Assembly (NCBI RefSeq): GCF_007655135.1 | Contig: NC_045134.1 | Location: 13,660,982 to 13,724,981, forward strand | Reading direction: 5' to 3' | Length of the DNA: 64,000 bases | Source: Punica granatum | Lineage: Eukaryota; Streptophyta; Magnoliopsida; Myrtales; Lythraceae | Shown here: one piece after another, positions 24,072 to 36,457 of the stretch | Position numbering within the stretch: position 1 is the stretch's first letter | Layout: the number at the start of each line of letters is the position of its first letter | Notes under the pieces: model-generated | Seen by the model: the letters and a program-made list of their open reading frames with translations, nothing else | The model's database searches: none | Told to the model about the DNA's origin: nothing | Made by a program: the position numbers and the translations under genes

Positions 24072-24076
24072 GGGAG

Positions 24077-27000
24077 TGTCAGCATCCCATTTCGGTCCAT
24101 CGGTTCCAGGGGGGCAAAATCGTTATTTTTTCAATTTATTACCCTTTGTAAAAAAATAATAAAAAATAAAAAATAAATATATATATATATAAATAAGTTT
24201 TTTTTTAAAAAAAAAAATTTCAAATCTCGGGCAGGGACCGGGCAGCGTTGACCGGCTGCCCATGACCCGCCGGCCCTTAAAAAAAAAAAAGATTCGATTC
24301 GGCAGGCCGGGCAGGGCCGGGCAACGTTTGTCGGCTGCCCGCGACCCCGCCGGCCCAAGATCCCCAATATCGCGGATTTCCACGATTTTCCGCCAAATCG
24401 GCCTAAATCTTAACGGAAAAGGGGATGAAATTGCAATTAAATGAAACAGAAATACAATTCGGAGAGAGACGAACAAGACCCAGTGAGGGAAATCGAAAAA
24501 TTGGCTCTCGTTTCGAGGAATTTTGAGATCGGAGAACTCGGGGAACCGTCGCCGGAAAATCGAAAAAACTCCCCCGATCCCGACGGTTTTAACTCCGGTG
24601 AGGCCCAGATCGACCACGGCGAAGCGTCGGCGGTGTCTAGAACCGTCACCGGCGTCCATTCCAGCCCTCACTGCGGCGTCCAGCGGCGAGAACCGCCGCC
24701 CGCAGCCTCATCGCCGCCGTTCCCTACCATCCCGATCGACCGCCGGTTAACGGGCCTCGGCCCATTTCTCCTTCTTCGCAGGTTTGGCCCAAACAGGCCC
24801 AATACACTCCAGTCCGGCCCAGCTTCTCTTTCGAGCAGTTTCTCCTTCGGGCGGGCGATCCGATCGAATCCGATCCGACCCAATTCATCCAGCGATTTTT
24901 TTTTATTTTTACAGAGAAGCCCCTCAACTTTCCGAACTAGGTAAATTCTCGACTTAGTGGCATGATTAGGGCTCCTTTCCTGAATATTATTGCTTGCTTG
25001 ATGGATATAATGTGAAATGAGTGTTCTTGGGTCGCGTGGGTGATCGGATTTGTCCCGAACTCGATTTTATGAACTTTCTGTTTTGTCACATTTCAGTCCA
25101 GAGGACGTATTTTATCTTTTTAAGATCTGCCCCGAATTTCAAAATTATTTTCAATCTAGCCCCGGTCATTTTATTATTTTCCAATCAGTCCTTGGATTTT
25201 TCAGAATTTTTCCAAGAATCCCAAAGAACTTTTCCAATTGTTTCAGTTTAATCCCGGGACCATTTTTCACCCTTTTCAGACCTGCCCCGAATTTCAAAAC
25301 TTCCTTTCAATCAAGTCCCAGTCGTTTTACTATTTTCCAATCAGTCCTGGAGTTTCCAGAATTTTTCAAGAATCTCAAGGAACTTTCCAAGTTGTTTCAG
25401 TTTAGTCCTGGGGCCATTTTTTTGTTTTCAGATTAGTCCAGATTTTCAAATTCATTTCAAATAAGTCCTAGGGCATTTTCAGTAATTTTTACACAGTCTC
25501 CAATTTTTTAAAATTTTCAAATCAGTTCCCCAATTTTTTTTAGAATTTTCAAATCAGTCCCCGAGACTTCATCCGAATTTTCAAATCAGTCCGTACTCTT
25601 TTAAAATCGTTCAATTCAGTCCCCTGGACATTTTCTAAAAATATCCGACCCTTTCCTACTTAGATCACCCACCGACAATGTATGTGCTCCATTTAAATAT
25701 TTTATTTTTGTAATTATATGTGTATAACGTGATAATGTCGGAAATTAGAGTTTATCGGGCGGTCAACTAATGGCTATCTCGACGAATCGAAACCTGTAAA
25801 TTAAAGCATTCGGCAAATTTCTAATTAACCTAAAATTCTACATATGGGATAATCGGGACGTTAAATTTGGCTAAATTAAATCACTTGACTCTTTTAAATG
25901 AATTGTACGAACCGGTTAATAATCTGTAATCGCGTCGACAGTTCAAGAACTGTTAGTCACTCCTTTTTTTAAATTCACAATTTCAAAAGCATCGAGATAC
26001 GTGCTACGTAATCTTGATTTTTGATACACATACATATTTTTTGATTCAAGGGGATGACTATCGGTTTTTGTCTTGCTGTCACTCTAGTATAGGTTTGTGT
26101 TTAGAACGGGTTAAAACATGAAAAAAACAGATTAATCTCAAACTCGGCTTAAATCAAACATGGGCAATAGTCAAATAGAGGGTTAGGATTTTGGGTTTTA
26201 GGTGAAAATACTTTTAACCTGTAAAAGCCATACTGTCGCGATACAGAATAATCTAAAAACAACCCACACATTCGAGACTTGACTATGGACATCACGTCTG
26301 TCGGGTCCGTTAAAATAATGCCGAATGCTACATACCCTATCCATCATCCCTTTTGTTTGTTTTAAGGTAGGGTTTGTATGCCAAGATACCCCAGTTAATA
26401 ATTGGTTAACTCACGTAAATTCGACAATAACAAAACCCCATTGTTTGATTATTTGTGCTTACTTGTTACATTTTTGCATTTGTTTATTATGCGGGTTGAG
26501 CCTGATCCTTTAGGACACGATTCACATGGGGTCCAACGCCCCAATCATAGATTACGGGATCTACTCCCCTAAACACTGAGTGCGCATCTCAATTTCAGTT
26601 TCAGTCTTTTCAAACCACACGGTGAGAACGAGTGTAATAATGACCGAGTATGAACCGATCGGGATTCAGATGTTGTAATTTTTATTTATTTGAGAGGACA
26701 ATGTAAGGATTTATATTGTACATTTATTCATGTAAGAATCCCGGTCGGAGAGTGGACGGTCGGAGTGTTTCTTTGAATTTACGGTGTCAAAACGCATAAG
26801 ATGAGCGGAACTTAATTAAGCGGTAATTAAATTAAAATGGTAAGCCTAAACAAGTTAGAGTACCAAAAGGGCGTGTGGGATATAGGCTCACACGTAATAG
26901 AACCCCCAAATTTGGAATTTTCGGTTCCGTACAGACCATAGGCCTTAGCAATTAGGTGTACCCCGTACCCCGTACCCCTAGACCCAAGCAACTCACCGGC

Positions 27001-27145
27001 CCTCGACCTTCGGGTCGTAAACAGGTAGTGGCGATTCCTTCTTACGTGCGTCCGTCGCGCGTCCCCGGGAAGGTGGACACTCCCAAGCCGAGTAACATAG
27101 GCGCGCGCATGCGTGCCCCGACGAGACGAAATTCGGGTGCGCACA
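24077..27145 (+). mobile_element. Solo LTR, 3069 bp (TGTCAGCA family, copy 1)
   Basis: The element starts TGTCAGCATCC and ends CGGGTGCGCACA, giving TG...CA termini, and is flanked by a perfect 5-bp duplication GGGAG (24072-24076 and 27146-27150). It aligns nearly end to end with 41794-44966. It includes a GC-rich part with GGCCGGGCAG words (about 24225-24360), a GC-rich 24440-24950 part, and a degenerate array of TTTTCAAATCAGTCC-like units. A Gly/Arg/Pro-type high-GC tail ends GCGCGCGCATGCG. No internal retroviral genes lie inside or beside it, so it is a solo LTR of a large LTR retrotransposon, judging by LTR length perhaps of the Tat/Ogre group. Long open frames within it are codon-biased by GC content and match no known protein. 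Confidence 0.85.
25100..25640 (+). repeat. Degenerate tandem array within solo LTR copy 1
   Basis: Imperfect units built around TTTTCAAATCAGTCC recur many times at irregular spacing of about 30-90 bp, with the sense of the unit always the same. The same array is present at about 42960-43450 in copy 2. Confidence 0.7.
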
Positions 27146-27150
27146 GGGAG

Positions 27151-28601
27151 GGTGCATAATAAATGTGTCAAAAAGAAGAACCAAGCATCCTAGACATATA
27201 TTCTTTGGGTCGCGGGACAATGTCTACCGATTTATGCCTTAATGCAGATGTAGGTGATCTAAATTTTGTTAGGTGCATAATAGTCTCCATTGGCTATTCA
27301 ATTATGTAATCTAACAAGATTTATACCTCCCAAATTTGCGCCAAGACATGAACCAGTGGACATCGCCCCGCTACCTGAATAGGTATCTAGCAGCCTCATT
27401 TGCATCTTTTTAATGCTATTCTTCAATTTCTCTAGAGTTCATGAGCAGATCATCTGAGATGAAAATCCACAAGCTTTTGTTATTTTTTATTTATACAATA
27501 TATGCTTCTACTTTTGCATACTACTTTTATGCATCAAAAGATGGACTTTGGATAATTGTTTAGCCAATATGCAGCTTGTTCAAACTCTATTAATTTATTG
27601 TTCGTTTATTTTTCCCCCGTTCTTAGAGTGAAGAAGGAGAGGAGAATTATATATGTACAGTCATCGAAATGTTTGAGGGAGAGAACCGATGCAGCGACTG
27701 CTTTGTACAATGCAAGAAAAATCCTAAATAACTAATAAAAGATTACAAGTAATTCCACTAAGTATTAAACATGCGAATTACCTCTAGGTCAACAGGTAAT
27801 TCTATATTTTCTTTTTATCCTAATACCTTCTTAATGACGTCAAGGTCACCTATAGGTGTAGTTGTGCAGAATAAGAAAGGCAAAGTTGACAGGACTTGAA
27901 ACATCTAAACAATTTCAAATGTAAGAGCGTTTGATGAGTTGTCAGAGTAAAAGGTTTTTTATTTTCTTTTAGAAAAATTGCTTTAGATTTGAAAAAAAAA
28001 TATAAGGTTTATGATTTTACAAGTTATTTTCGCATTATAATGCCCCGTTATTCTTGGAAAATTAATTGGACATAATTTCACTTTTTTTGCTCAACTGGGC
28101 ATCTTGAATGTACCTCTCAATTGCAATAATATTTATATATAATACAAAGGATTATGATTCTCGAAAAGCCTATGATCTTGATAAGTTTAATCTCGGCACA
28201 CTTTCGCAAGACCTTATGATATTCACATTTGGTCTAATTCATTCGAATTTGATGATTTTATTGGAGTTGTTGACATTTTCTTTTTTTGGCTAAATGAGTT
28301 GTTGACAAATTTAGTACTGTGAAATACATATGTTACAAATTTGATGAGAGGTTTTCATTTATACCGATGTATATATTTCTACCAGAAGTATCGTAATATC
28401 TGCATAGTTATATAATTTCCATTCAAACTAATACTCGAAATTGAGGAGCGCCTAGGAAGGAAATTAAATTCATATTCATATATGAATTGAACATTTCACT
28501 ATCACATTGTATATGTACAACACTCTTGAGTACTAAAACTATCATTTCAGCAAAAAAGAAAAAAAGAAAAAGAAAAAAAAATTACACTCTGGAGTACTAA
28601 A
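27151..28601. other. Spacer downstream of the WAT1-related gene
   Basis: No gene is seen. The part next to 28602 is probably the 3' UTR of the minus-strand transporter gene. The rest is AT-rich without recognisable repeat ends. Confidence 0.4.
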
Positions 28602-31600
28602 TTATGGTTGGTCCAGCTTGCCCATCCTTGGGCGAATTCTACATTTTTGCCACCCCTTTAGCACCACCGAGTAAAGCCCAAAAGCTATGACAATGCCCCC
28701 AATTATACTGAAATTACAACATAGACAATAAAAAGGAACGGTAAAAATCAATATTAGTCCAATGAGAAACAAGAGGCAAACCTCGATTAAGAGAAAAGTT
28801 TTTTTCCGTGTATAATATGCTTCCCATTTTTTTATCCTCAGATTATGAGACATCAGCTATTAATTATTATAACAAGTAAAACCTCAAAACTCAAAATATG
28901 GGGAGGTTGTTTTGGCTGATCCTCAGATCTACAAATTGCCTTGATTGTTCAATCATTTTATCCGTAGTACTTAGTTATTTTATTGAAAATCATTAATAAA
29001 AATTAATTACCTTAGATGATATAAGCAACCTTTTCTATTCAGGAATAACTATTACATAATTTCTTGAAAATAAGGATTTTTTTACAAAATTAAACACTCA
29101 TTTTTTATAAAAGAATATATCTTTGCAACATTTGGTCTTGTACTCTGTGAATATTTGTTTTACATTCTCATTTCAGATGAAAGATAACTTTATTTCCAAT
29201 AGATTAAACATATAAGAAACAAGTTTTTCACATGTTTTTCCTCTCATTTCGTCGCTCGAAGAATTGAAAACAGAAAACAATTTTGCCAAGTTGTATATTT
29301 TTCTAGAAGAAAGGGATAATCATAAGTATACCTTCCGAGGTAGAGCTTTTCAGCTAAGATGATGGTGCCCAAGGCAGCAACAATGATCATGCACAAAGGG
29401 TTGAATGCTGTCACGAACACCGGCCCTCTTGTTTTCATCACTAAACCTTGAACATAATACGTAACACCGGAGCTAATTACTCCCTGAAAGAAATTGTGTA
29501 TATCCACGATCAGTGTTGTCATTATAATCAATTCTATTTCTCGTACCACATACTCTATTATGTGTAACAAATTTCGGGTATCAACTACAGAGATTAGCTT
29601 AGATTAATATCATTCAAAATTAGTTTGTGTAGAACAAAGTAGCAAGAGTCGCACATAATGGAGAAAATGAAAAAAACAAAGACAGGGTTAAAATAAAACA
29701 ATCTAACGTTCTCCAAGCAAAAAAAAAAAAGTACAATCTAAAATTCCTCAGAGAGAATATTATATATAGAGACCCACACACACACTAGTGTAAGATATGA
29801 AAGCATCGTGTCCCATCTGTTTAACAACTGGGTTGGGCCTAAAAGTCATAGAGCATTTCTTTCGGTGATATTACGGGTGTTCTCAATCAATCAGATTATT
29901 AGTCGAGATTTATTTGTTCGTATGTCAGTTAGAATTTAATTATACGAGATGCTTTTAACAAGACTTGAACCCGAATTAAGAAGAACAAGCGGCAACCACT
30001 TGAACTAACTGAAAATGGTTTTGCGAGTGAAGTTAACTGTAGATGGATGCAATAGTAATGCATACAGTATAAACAGGGGCAAGAAGACGAGAATCCCAGC
30101 CGACAGCCCAAGCCGCTGGGTGGCGCTCCGCTACGAGGGCTACTGCCGCACTTTGCACTGCTCCCATCAAACATATCAACGACGATAGTGACAGCTCCGC
30201 CGGATACTTCTTTATTGTTATTGACTGTATCAAAATAAATAAATATATAATTTTGGTTAGTCTTTTTTCGCTGAATTATAATTTTGGTTAGTCGCATAAT
30301 AAAGAAAACGCTCTAGAATAGTTTAAGTTGAATGTTTATAATAGGGGAGTTATATAAATGGTCCTATAAGTTTGTTATTTTCTGACATCGAGTTCTATAA
30401 GTTTTTAGACTTTTTCAGTTCTAAACGTTTGCTCCGTTAAACATTTATGGTCCAAATCGTGACGGACCGTTAACTAGTACTAATGTAGATGTAAACGGCG
30501 TTAAATCTTTTCCACTTGTATTGAAAATGCTTATGTGAAAATTAAAACAATTACAACGATGGTCCTAAAATTTTTTTATTTTTTGAACTTGAGTCCTATA
30601 AGTTCAATTTTGAAAAAAACAGTCTTAAATCGTTTCAAAAAGTGACAGTTTTGGCATATTCTGTAACCGGACGTTAAGGAACAATGACGTGGACTTAACG
30701 CCATAAAAAAGTTTATGTCTGATAGTTAATATGGCACACGTGGACCAACCAAAGCACACCACTTTTGAAAATTTTTAAACATTTTAAAAAACGTAAAATT
30801 AGAAAAGAAAATTTAAAAATTGAATAAGACTAACCATGATTAAATAAAAAGTAGAAAAATTCAAATAAATTATAAAAATTTAATTTTTAAATTTTAAAAA
30901 TTTTGAAAAGAATTTTTAAAGTTTTAGTAAAATAGAAGAAAAATTCAGAACAATTACATAAATTAATTAAATTTATAGAAAATTTTGAAAATTTATTTAA
31001 AAAAGATAATACAGAAAAATTCAGAAAAAATTAAATAAAAATTTTAAAAAGAAAGTTTTAAAAGTTAAAAAAAGATTAAAAGATTCAGAAAAATTAAATA
31101 AAAATAAAAGTTAGGAAAATAATATATAAGAAAATTAATATTCAAAAACAATTATATAAAATTTTGAAAAAGTGGAAGATAATTTTCAAACTAATAATAG
31201 AATGAGAAGGGGCTGGGTAATTACCAAGATATCGAATAGGGCGAGGTCGTCAGAGGTTTTGGCTAGAAAGGCCCCCATCTCTGATCCTTCCCCCTTTTTT
31301 TAAAATTTTTTAGATTTTGTAAATTAAATTAGTTTTATTCAATTTTATTTTTTTGAATTTAATGTAGTTTTTCTTCTATTTTTTAAAATTTTCAAGAAAT
31401 TAATTTAAATCAAAAAATAAATTTTGAAAAACTTTCATGGCGTTAAGTTCACATCATCGTCCGTTAACGATCGGTACAGAATAGACTAAAACTGTCACAT
31501 TTTGAAACGAGTTAGGACTGTTTTTGCCAAAATTGAATTTATAAGACTCAATTTAAAAAAATGGAGAACTTTTAGGACAATCACTACTATTCTTTTAATT

Positions 31601-34600
31601 TTCACGTTGGTACTTTAAATACAGGTGGAAAAGATTTCACGTTGTTTATGTTCACATTAGCACCGGTTAACGGTCAGTCACAATTTGGATCATAAGTGTC
31701 TAACGGAGCAAATGTTTAGGACCGTAAAAGCAAAATGAAACTTATAAGATTCAATATAAAAAAAAGGACAAATTTATATGATATTTTTGTAATTTTTCTG
31801 TTTATAATATCTATGTACTGATATTGTAAATTATTGGTTGTTTTACTTATTCCAGTAAGATTGCGGAATATTACCAGTCTATTAGTTTATATTAATCTTC
31901 ATAATTATTTTCAAACAAAAGATATCTTTTAGTTTATTTTATGTTTTCCCCTCAAAAGGGATAAAATAATTCGTTGAAAATTGTATTTGGTACGTATGAC
32001 TGAAACCTTGAATAGACTCTTTTTTTGTTTTGTTTTTTCCCCCCTCTCTTTCTCTCTGTCATGTGAGACCTTGAGAAGGCTTTAGCTTACAGATTAGGAA
32101 CTCACTTGCAATATATAGAAAGCAGACCAGGCACAGCAACCGATGAGGATAAAGATGGTGCCGGTGACCCAGTGCTTGTCAGAGGGATCGTCCGCCGTTC
32201 CACTGCTGGCATGGTTTCTTGACCGTATCATGTTGATGATCGGCCCTTTGTACAGTGTCATCACAAGTGCCCCCGCGAATGTCACGATTGTCCCTACAAT
32301 TTTGACTAGCCCTGGTATTTCCCTTATCTTCACTCGGTCTATCCTGTTGTGCGAATTATATTATTTTCATGCATATTCATTGTCCCGAGGAATGGATATA
32401 AAACTTTTGCCAGATCATATCTAAGTAGTTTAATTTTTATGATATATAAACTGAATTTCCTACAAACAGAAAATGACTGTTTAATTATCTGAAATCATTG
32501 TTATCAGAACCGGCGGTCCGGTTCGCCTAAAAACCGAAATGGCAGCTTTGAACCACCGGACCCATTGAACCGGCCGGTTTTAAGTAAAATTTCATTAAAC
32601 CGGCCGGTTCTATGGGTTTTTATGGGTTTCCTATTTAATGTAAAAATTGGTTGGTTGTGTAAGGATTTGAACTCATGACCTCTTGCTTTTCATATTAGCA
32701 TACTACCAACCAAGCCACCACCACTTTTTTGTTCTTTTAACTCTACTTTTAAGTACTTATTAAAATAAAATATTTATTTTGAAGTAATAAATATTAAATA
32801 TAGATACTTTCTTATACTATTGTTATATTTCTTTAAAATCATCATACTTTTATCTTAATTATCATAATTTTTTTAATAATATGAATATTTATTTTATTTT
32901 AAATAAACGAGCGGTCCGACCCATCGAACCCCCGGTTGAACCCATAAACCCATGACCCCGTACCCCTTCCGGTTCATCATCCGGTCCGGTTCTGATAACA
33001 CTGTCTGAAATGACTATTTCTTAAGGAAAAAACAAACAAAAGAGAAAGGAAAAGAAAGTTACCTGAAAATAACGGCCATGACAAAAGTAACGGACGGAAC
33101 GGCATTCATAATTGCAGACGTAAATGATGCAGACGTGTACGTCATTCCCAAGTATGCAAAATTCTGATCCAGGATTGGTCTGCCCCATCGCATATAGTAA
33201 AATCATCAATTTATCATTTGCTAAATTATCTTAGTATACTAAAGCAGTCGGAGAGCGAGTATAAACTGCAATACGGATGGTATGACTATAAAGCAGTTAG
33301 AAGAAGCGTAGAATTATCTCCGGCTTATATTGTTTGTGCCAATTGTTACATCTGAAGTGATAAAATTGCGTAATTCTTCAATAAACACATTGGCGATCTA
33401 ATTAGTGAATTGGTTACCAAATTTACGCAATAGTTCTTTCTTTGTAGAATAGAAAACACTAAGATGACTTAATTAATTATTAATTTGCCGTAGTTCAACC
33501 ATAATATATTATATTGGGGCATTAATTAACAGAACTGATGTTACAAAAAAAAAGACATTAATTAACAGAATTGATGTCACCAGAAAAACCATGGGAGGAA
33601 GGGAAATTTGGTACAATGGCATTAATTTCCTATTTGGTGCAATGAGGTCTTAGATTGGATCCTGGTCAGTAGAATTTTAATACTCTTTATTTAGTTTTCG
33701 CTATAATAATAATAATAATATAACAGACGCAAATTTTTGGGCAGCAAGAGAACATACTCAAGAAACCCAAGAGCCATTATCTGTAAGAATATTGAGAATG
33801 TCATCTTTGGCCTTATTTTCCTGAAATCAACAGACAAGTGTAAATGTTTTCTATTAGTGTATACATATGAAATGCATTTGCAGTCTCAAAGGTAGGTATA
33901 CAATATATTCCTTGGTGAATTAGTCCTAATAAAGCTACTCGCATGATGGAAAGTTCATTCTTCCATTTCCAGCGATATATGTATGTCTTTGGTGTTTTTG
34001 TAGGCTACTTTGGCATGATATATAAGACCGGCGAAGAATTTCTTACAGTACCAGATAGTAACCCTTAGGGTACAAATATAAATAAGTGTGCTAGTAAAAC
34101 ATACATGCAGCCATATATGGTTTTGAGCTGAACATCATTATCCATCAACACATCCAAAATCTTAATACATCAAATCTCGCGATCCTCGCTCCATTTCCCA
34201 AGAAAAAGTGAAGTGTCGCATCATTCAATTTCTTCCTTTTGTTTTTTTTTTAATCTCAAAAATTATAAAATTTAAGAACAAAAATAGAAAATAATATTGA
34301 GGACAAGTGTTAGAACGTCTCACATTGGAGAGTTGTAAAAAAAATAGTGATTTATAAGAGGGTTAAGTAACACCACTTATCAATTTATTCCATTACTCTG
34401 TAAATTTTACCGTAAAAACTCTTTCAGCATGCCCAGTCGAATCATTTTACAGCTTTTACAAGTGTATAAACACGCATAAAAAAGGAATATAATTACTTGT
34501 AACCCAACGTTGGGTATTCTCAGTTTTAGTTACCCTATAAAAATTTTCTTAAAAAGGTTAACGTTTCATTTTTGTTTTAAATCTGGTTTACCTTAATTTT

Positions 34601-35904
34601 CTATCCAAACTTGATGGAAAATATGATGTGGGACGTTTCCGTCCATCAAGTTCGGATGAAAAATTAATTGTAGGCTAGATTTGAAATATAAGTGAAACGA
34701 TAAGCTTCCTTATAAAATTTTTAAAGGACGGATTAAAATTGAAAATATCCCAAATATTAAATTATATAGAGTTACTTTTCCTTTTAATTATTAATACAAG
34801 AGGTCATGCACAGGCACTACGCACAGGAATATAGATAAGAAAGGTGAAATAATAATCAAATATGCTGATCGCTATCAACGTTATTGTTTACCTGAAGGAA
34901 AAGAACATATGGTGGACTTTTTTTTTCTATCTTATTAACTTACAATTTCGTAAAAATATTAAAATTATCGTTTTTGGATAAGTAAACAAAAATAAATAAA
35001 ATTATCATCATATGTAGAAAAAAATATGGATGATAGCTCTTGCGAGAAAAGTTATGGCCAAAGAAATAGAGGAGAGAGGAGGGAAGAGAGAGAAGATAGA
35101 AGAGAAGGTAGGGATGGAAACGAGAGGTGGATAGTTTTTTTTAAGGGTTTTTCTAACCTATGCTCTAAAGGCATAGGATAAGAATTAATAAATAAAGTAA
35201 ATTTTTTAAAATTATAATTTTATTTAACAGAGTTTTACCATTGAAATACAAACATTTATTTCATTCTCAAATTGATAGACCAATTTATAGTAAGTATGAG
35301 TTCTTATTCTATGATATTAGGCCATAAGTTAGAAAAACCCATAAAAGGTAATTTTACTATTTTAACCTTAAATGGATGGCTCTAATTAATCCAAGTATAT
35401 TTAATATGAACATTTTAGAAAAAGAAAAGTGAGACGAAAAAGAGATCTCTATTTATATATTAGTATAAATTTTATTTAAAAAATAAAAACAAAAAATGGA
35501 CCCGGGAGGCCATTTCACTAGTGAAGGTTAAAATGAAGACAAAGGAGGAGACTAATGTCCCTTTCTAGCCACATCGGTGCAATTATATCACTATTGCAAG
35601 TAAACGTACGAGTTCTTATATATATATATATATGAAGTCATGGCCATGTATGGGTACATGGGATAAGTATGCAAGGGATAAGAAGATCAGTGGTATTGTT
35701 CAACCTTTCAAGAACAAGGGCAAAAGGAGAAATAACGAGGGCAGCAACGGCATTCCTGTAGACAATAAGAACACATCGGCTCATCCCGCGGTTGAGTGTC
35801 GCCATGCTTATTATGTACAATCCAGCTGTTCCAAATTGTAAGCTCACCATCAGCAAGTAGGGTTTCACCTTATTGAACACCTCACTCGGACATAATTTCC
35901 CCAT
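28602..35904 (-). CDS. WAT1-related EamA (drug/metabolite) transporter, 344 aa
   Basis: Seven exons fit GT/AG and phase: 35904-35705, 33820-33758, 33179-33063, 32343-32106, 30224-30066, 29483-29332, 28707-28602 (1035 nt), with sizes typical of the family (63, 117 and 152 bp). The product begins MGKLCPSEVFNKVKPYLLM and shows two EamA repeats with about ten membrane helices. Family signatures include VYRNAVAALVISPFAL, KIRPKMTF, EPILDQNFAYLGM, TYTSASFTSA, and GTIVTFAGALVMTLYKGP in the first half. The second half has SSGVTYYVQGLVMKTRGPVF and AFNPLCMIIVA. Its relatives (UMAMIT/WAT1, formerly nodulin-21-like) move amino acids or auxin-related metabolites across the plasma membrane or tonoplast. The substrate here is unknown. 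Several introns hold transposons, but all exons stay open. The C-terminus (GKLDQP) is short but within range. Confidence 0.92.
29930..30012 (-). repeat. tRNA-derived SINE-like fragment in intron 5
   Basis: The minus strand reads TAGTTCAAGTGGTTG (box A-like) and GGGTTCAAGTCTTG (box B-like), with the spacing of a tRNA-derived promoter. It lies within the WAT1-related gene between exons 5 and 6. The box-B part resembles that at 20375-20434. Confidence 0.5.
30344..31798. mobile_element. Fold-back element with long inverted arms, Mutator-like, in intron 4
   Basis: Left (about 30350-30710) and right (about 31430-31790) arms are imperfect inverted copies, sharing words such as GCTCCGTTAAACATTTATGG and its inverse. 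The element is flanked by a perfect 11-bp duplication TGTTTATAATA (30333-30343 and 31799-31809), a length typical of Mutator-like insertions. The 700-bp centre is AT-rich with no coding content. It lies inside intron 4 of the transporter gene, so it is a passenger of that gene's primary transcript. Confidence 0.7.
32496..33003. mobile_element. hAT-type MITE, 508 bp, in intron 3
   Basis: Terminal inverted repeats are CATTGTTATCAGAACCGG on the left and CAGTGTTATCAGAACCGG (inverse of the right end). The flanks share an 8-bp duplication TCTGAAAT (32488-32495 and 33004-33011), the length expected of hAT insertions. The inside is rich in GGTCCGG/CCGGTT words and has no coding potential. Confidence 0.85.
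32661..32722 (-). repeat. tRNA-like segment inside the hAT-type MITE
   Basis: On the minus strand TGGCTTGGTTGGTAG resembles RNA polymerase III box A, and GAGTTCAAATCC resembles box B, with tRNA-like spacing of about 30 bp. It does not fold as a complete tRNA that I could verify. It is probably a SINE or tRNA remnant carried by the MITE rather than a functional tRNA gene. Confidence 0.5.
34510..34753. repeat. Inverted-repeat (MITE-like) element in intron 1
   Basis: The first and last parts are inverted copies, TTGGGTATTCTCAGTTTTAG on the left against TTGGGATATTTTCAATTTTAA (inverse of the right end). The pairing continues toward a short centre near 34630. The arms are about 110 bp each. No confident target duplication was found. 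It lies in intron 1 of the transporter gene. Confidence 0.6.
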
Positions 35905-35983
35905 CTCTCGCTCCCTCTCTAGATCTTCCCTATCTTCTCTATAAGAAATTTTGTTGTGCGAACAATGTGAAGGATTTCAAACT

Positions 35984-35993
35984 CCTTATATAG
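35984..35993 (-). promoter_or_regulatory. TATA box of the WAT1-related gene
   Basis: Minus-strand CTATATAAGG lies about 80 bp upstream of the start codon at 35904. It would place the transcription start near 35950-35960, with a short, GA-rich 5' leader. Confidence 0.6.
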
Positions 35994-36330
35994 AGAATGG
36001 AAATAGAATCTTTGGTAGTTCACACAAAGGAAAAATAAAACATTATTGGATACCAAGTTGATGTGCATAACGTGAATTTTCAATATAAGTTGCAAGTATA
36101 ACTTTTATTTTGTGTTTGTTATATTTGTCCCACGAATGCATTTTTTTTTGGATAAGTCGCACAAATGCATTTTGCTGCATGTTTGGTACTTACAAATGAA
36201 AAAAGAAAAAGAATTAGAATCAACAGAACAAGAAGGTTGCATTTTGCATATGGTGATATCAATTTTTAGTTATTTATTACTATGAAAGCTCATGGGACTT
36301 GTACAATAAAATAAAAATCCTAATATCTAA

Positions 36331-36420
36331 TAAAGGGGTACCGATAGTCTCACTGAGTATCGAATCTGAAACATTTAGGTTGTTAGGCGAGAGTGCGCGC
36401 TACTACGTTACACTCCTCTC
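36331..36420 (-). repeat. SINE-like fragment
   Basis: The minus strand has a box-A-like TAACGTAGTAGCGCG and a box-B-like TCAGATTCGATACTC, about 45 bp apart, followed by TTTATTAGATATTAGG. It has the organisation of a plant tRNA-derived SINE, but the 3' end was not defined. Confidence 0.45.
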
Positions 36421-36457
36421 ATGGTTGGTTGATATCATTAATTATATTCATTTCGAT

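Noticed and set aside
24123..25436. Several overlapping open frames up to 182 aa on both strands
   Set aside because: They lie inside a solo LTR whose GC-rich part lacks stop codons. Composition is low-complexity, and no family motif is seen.
26827..27220. Frames of 67-114 aa at the end of solo LTR copy 1 (also 44680-44985 in copy 2)
   Set aside because: They are the conserved GC-rich LTR end (GCGCGCGCATGCG region) translated; both copies show the same frames because the DNA is related.
32661..32722. A functional tRNA gene
   Set aside because: The box A and box B words are present, but I could not form a complete cloverleaf with a paired acceptor stem, and it lies within a MITE.
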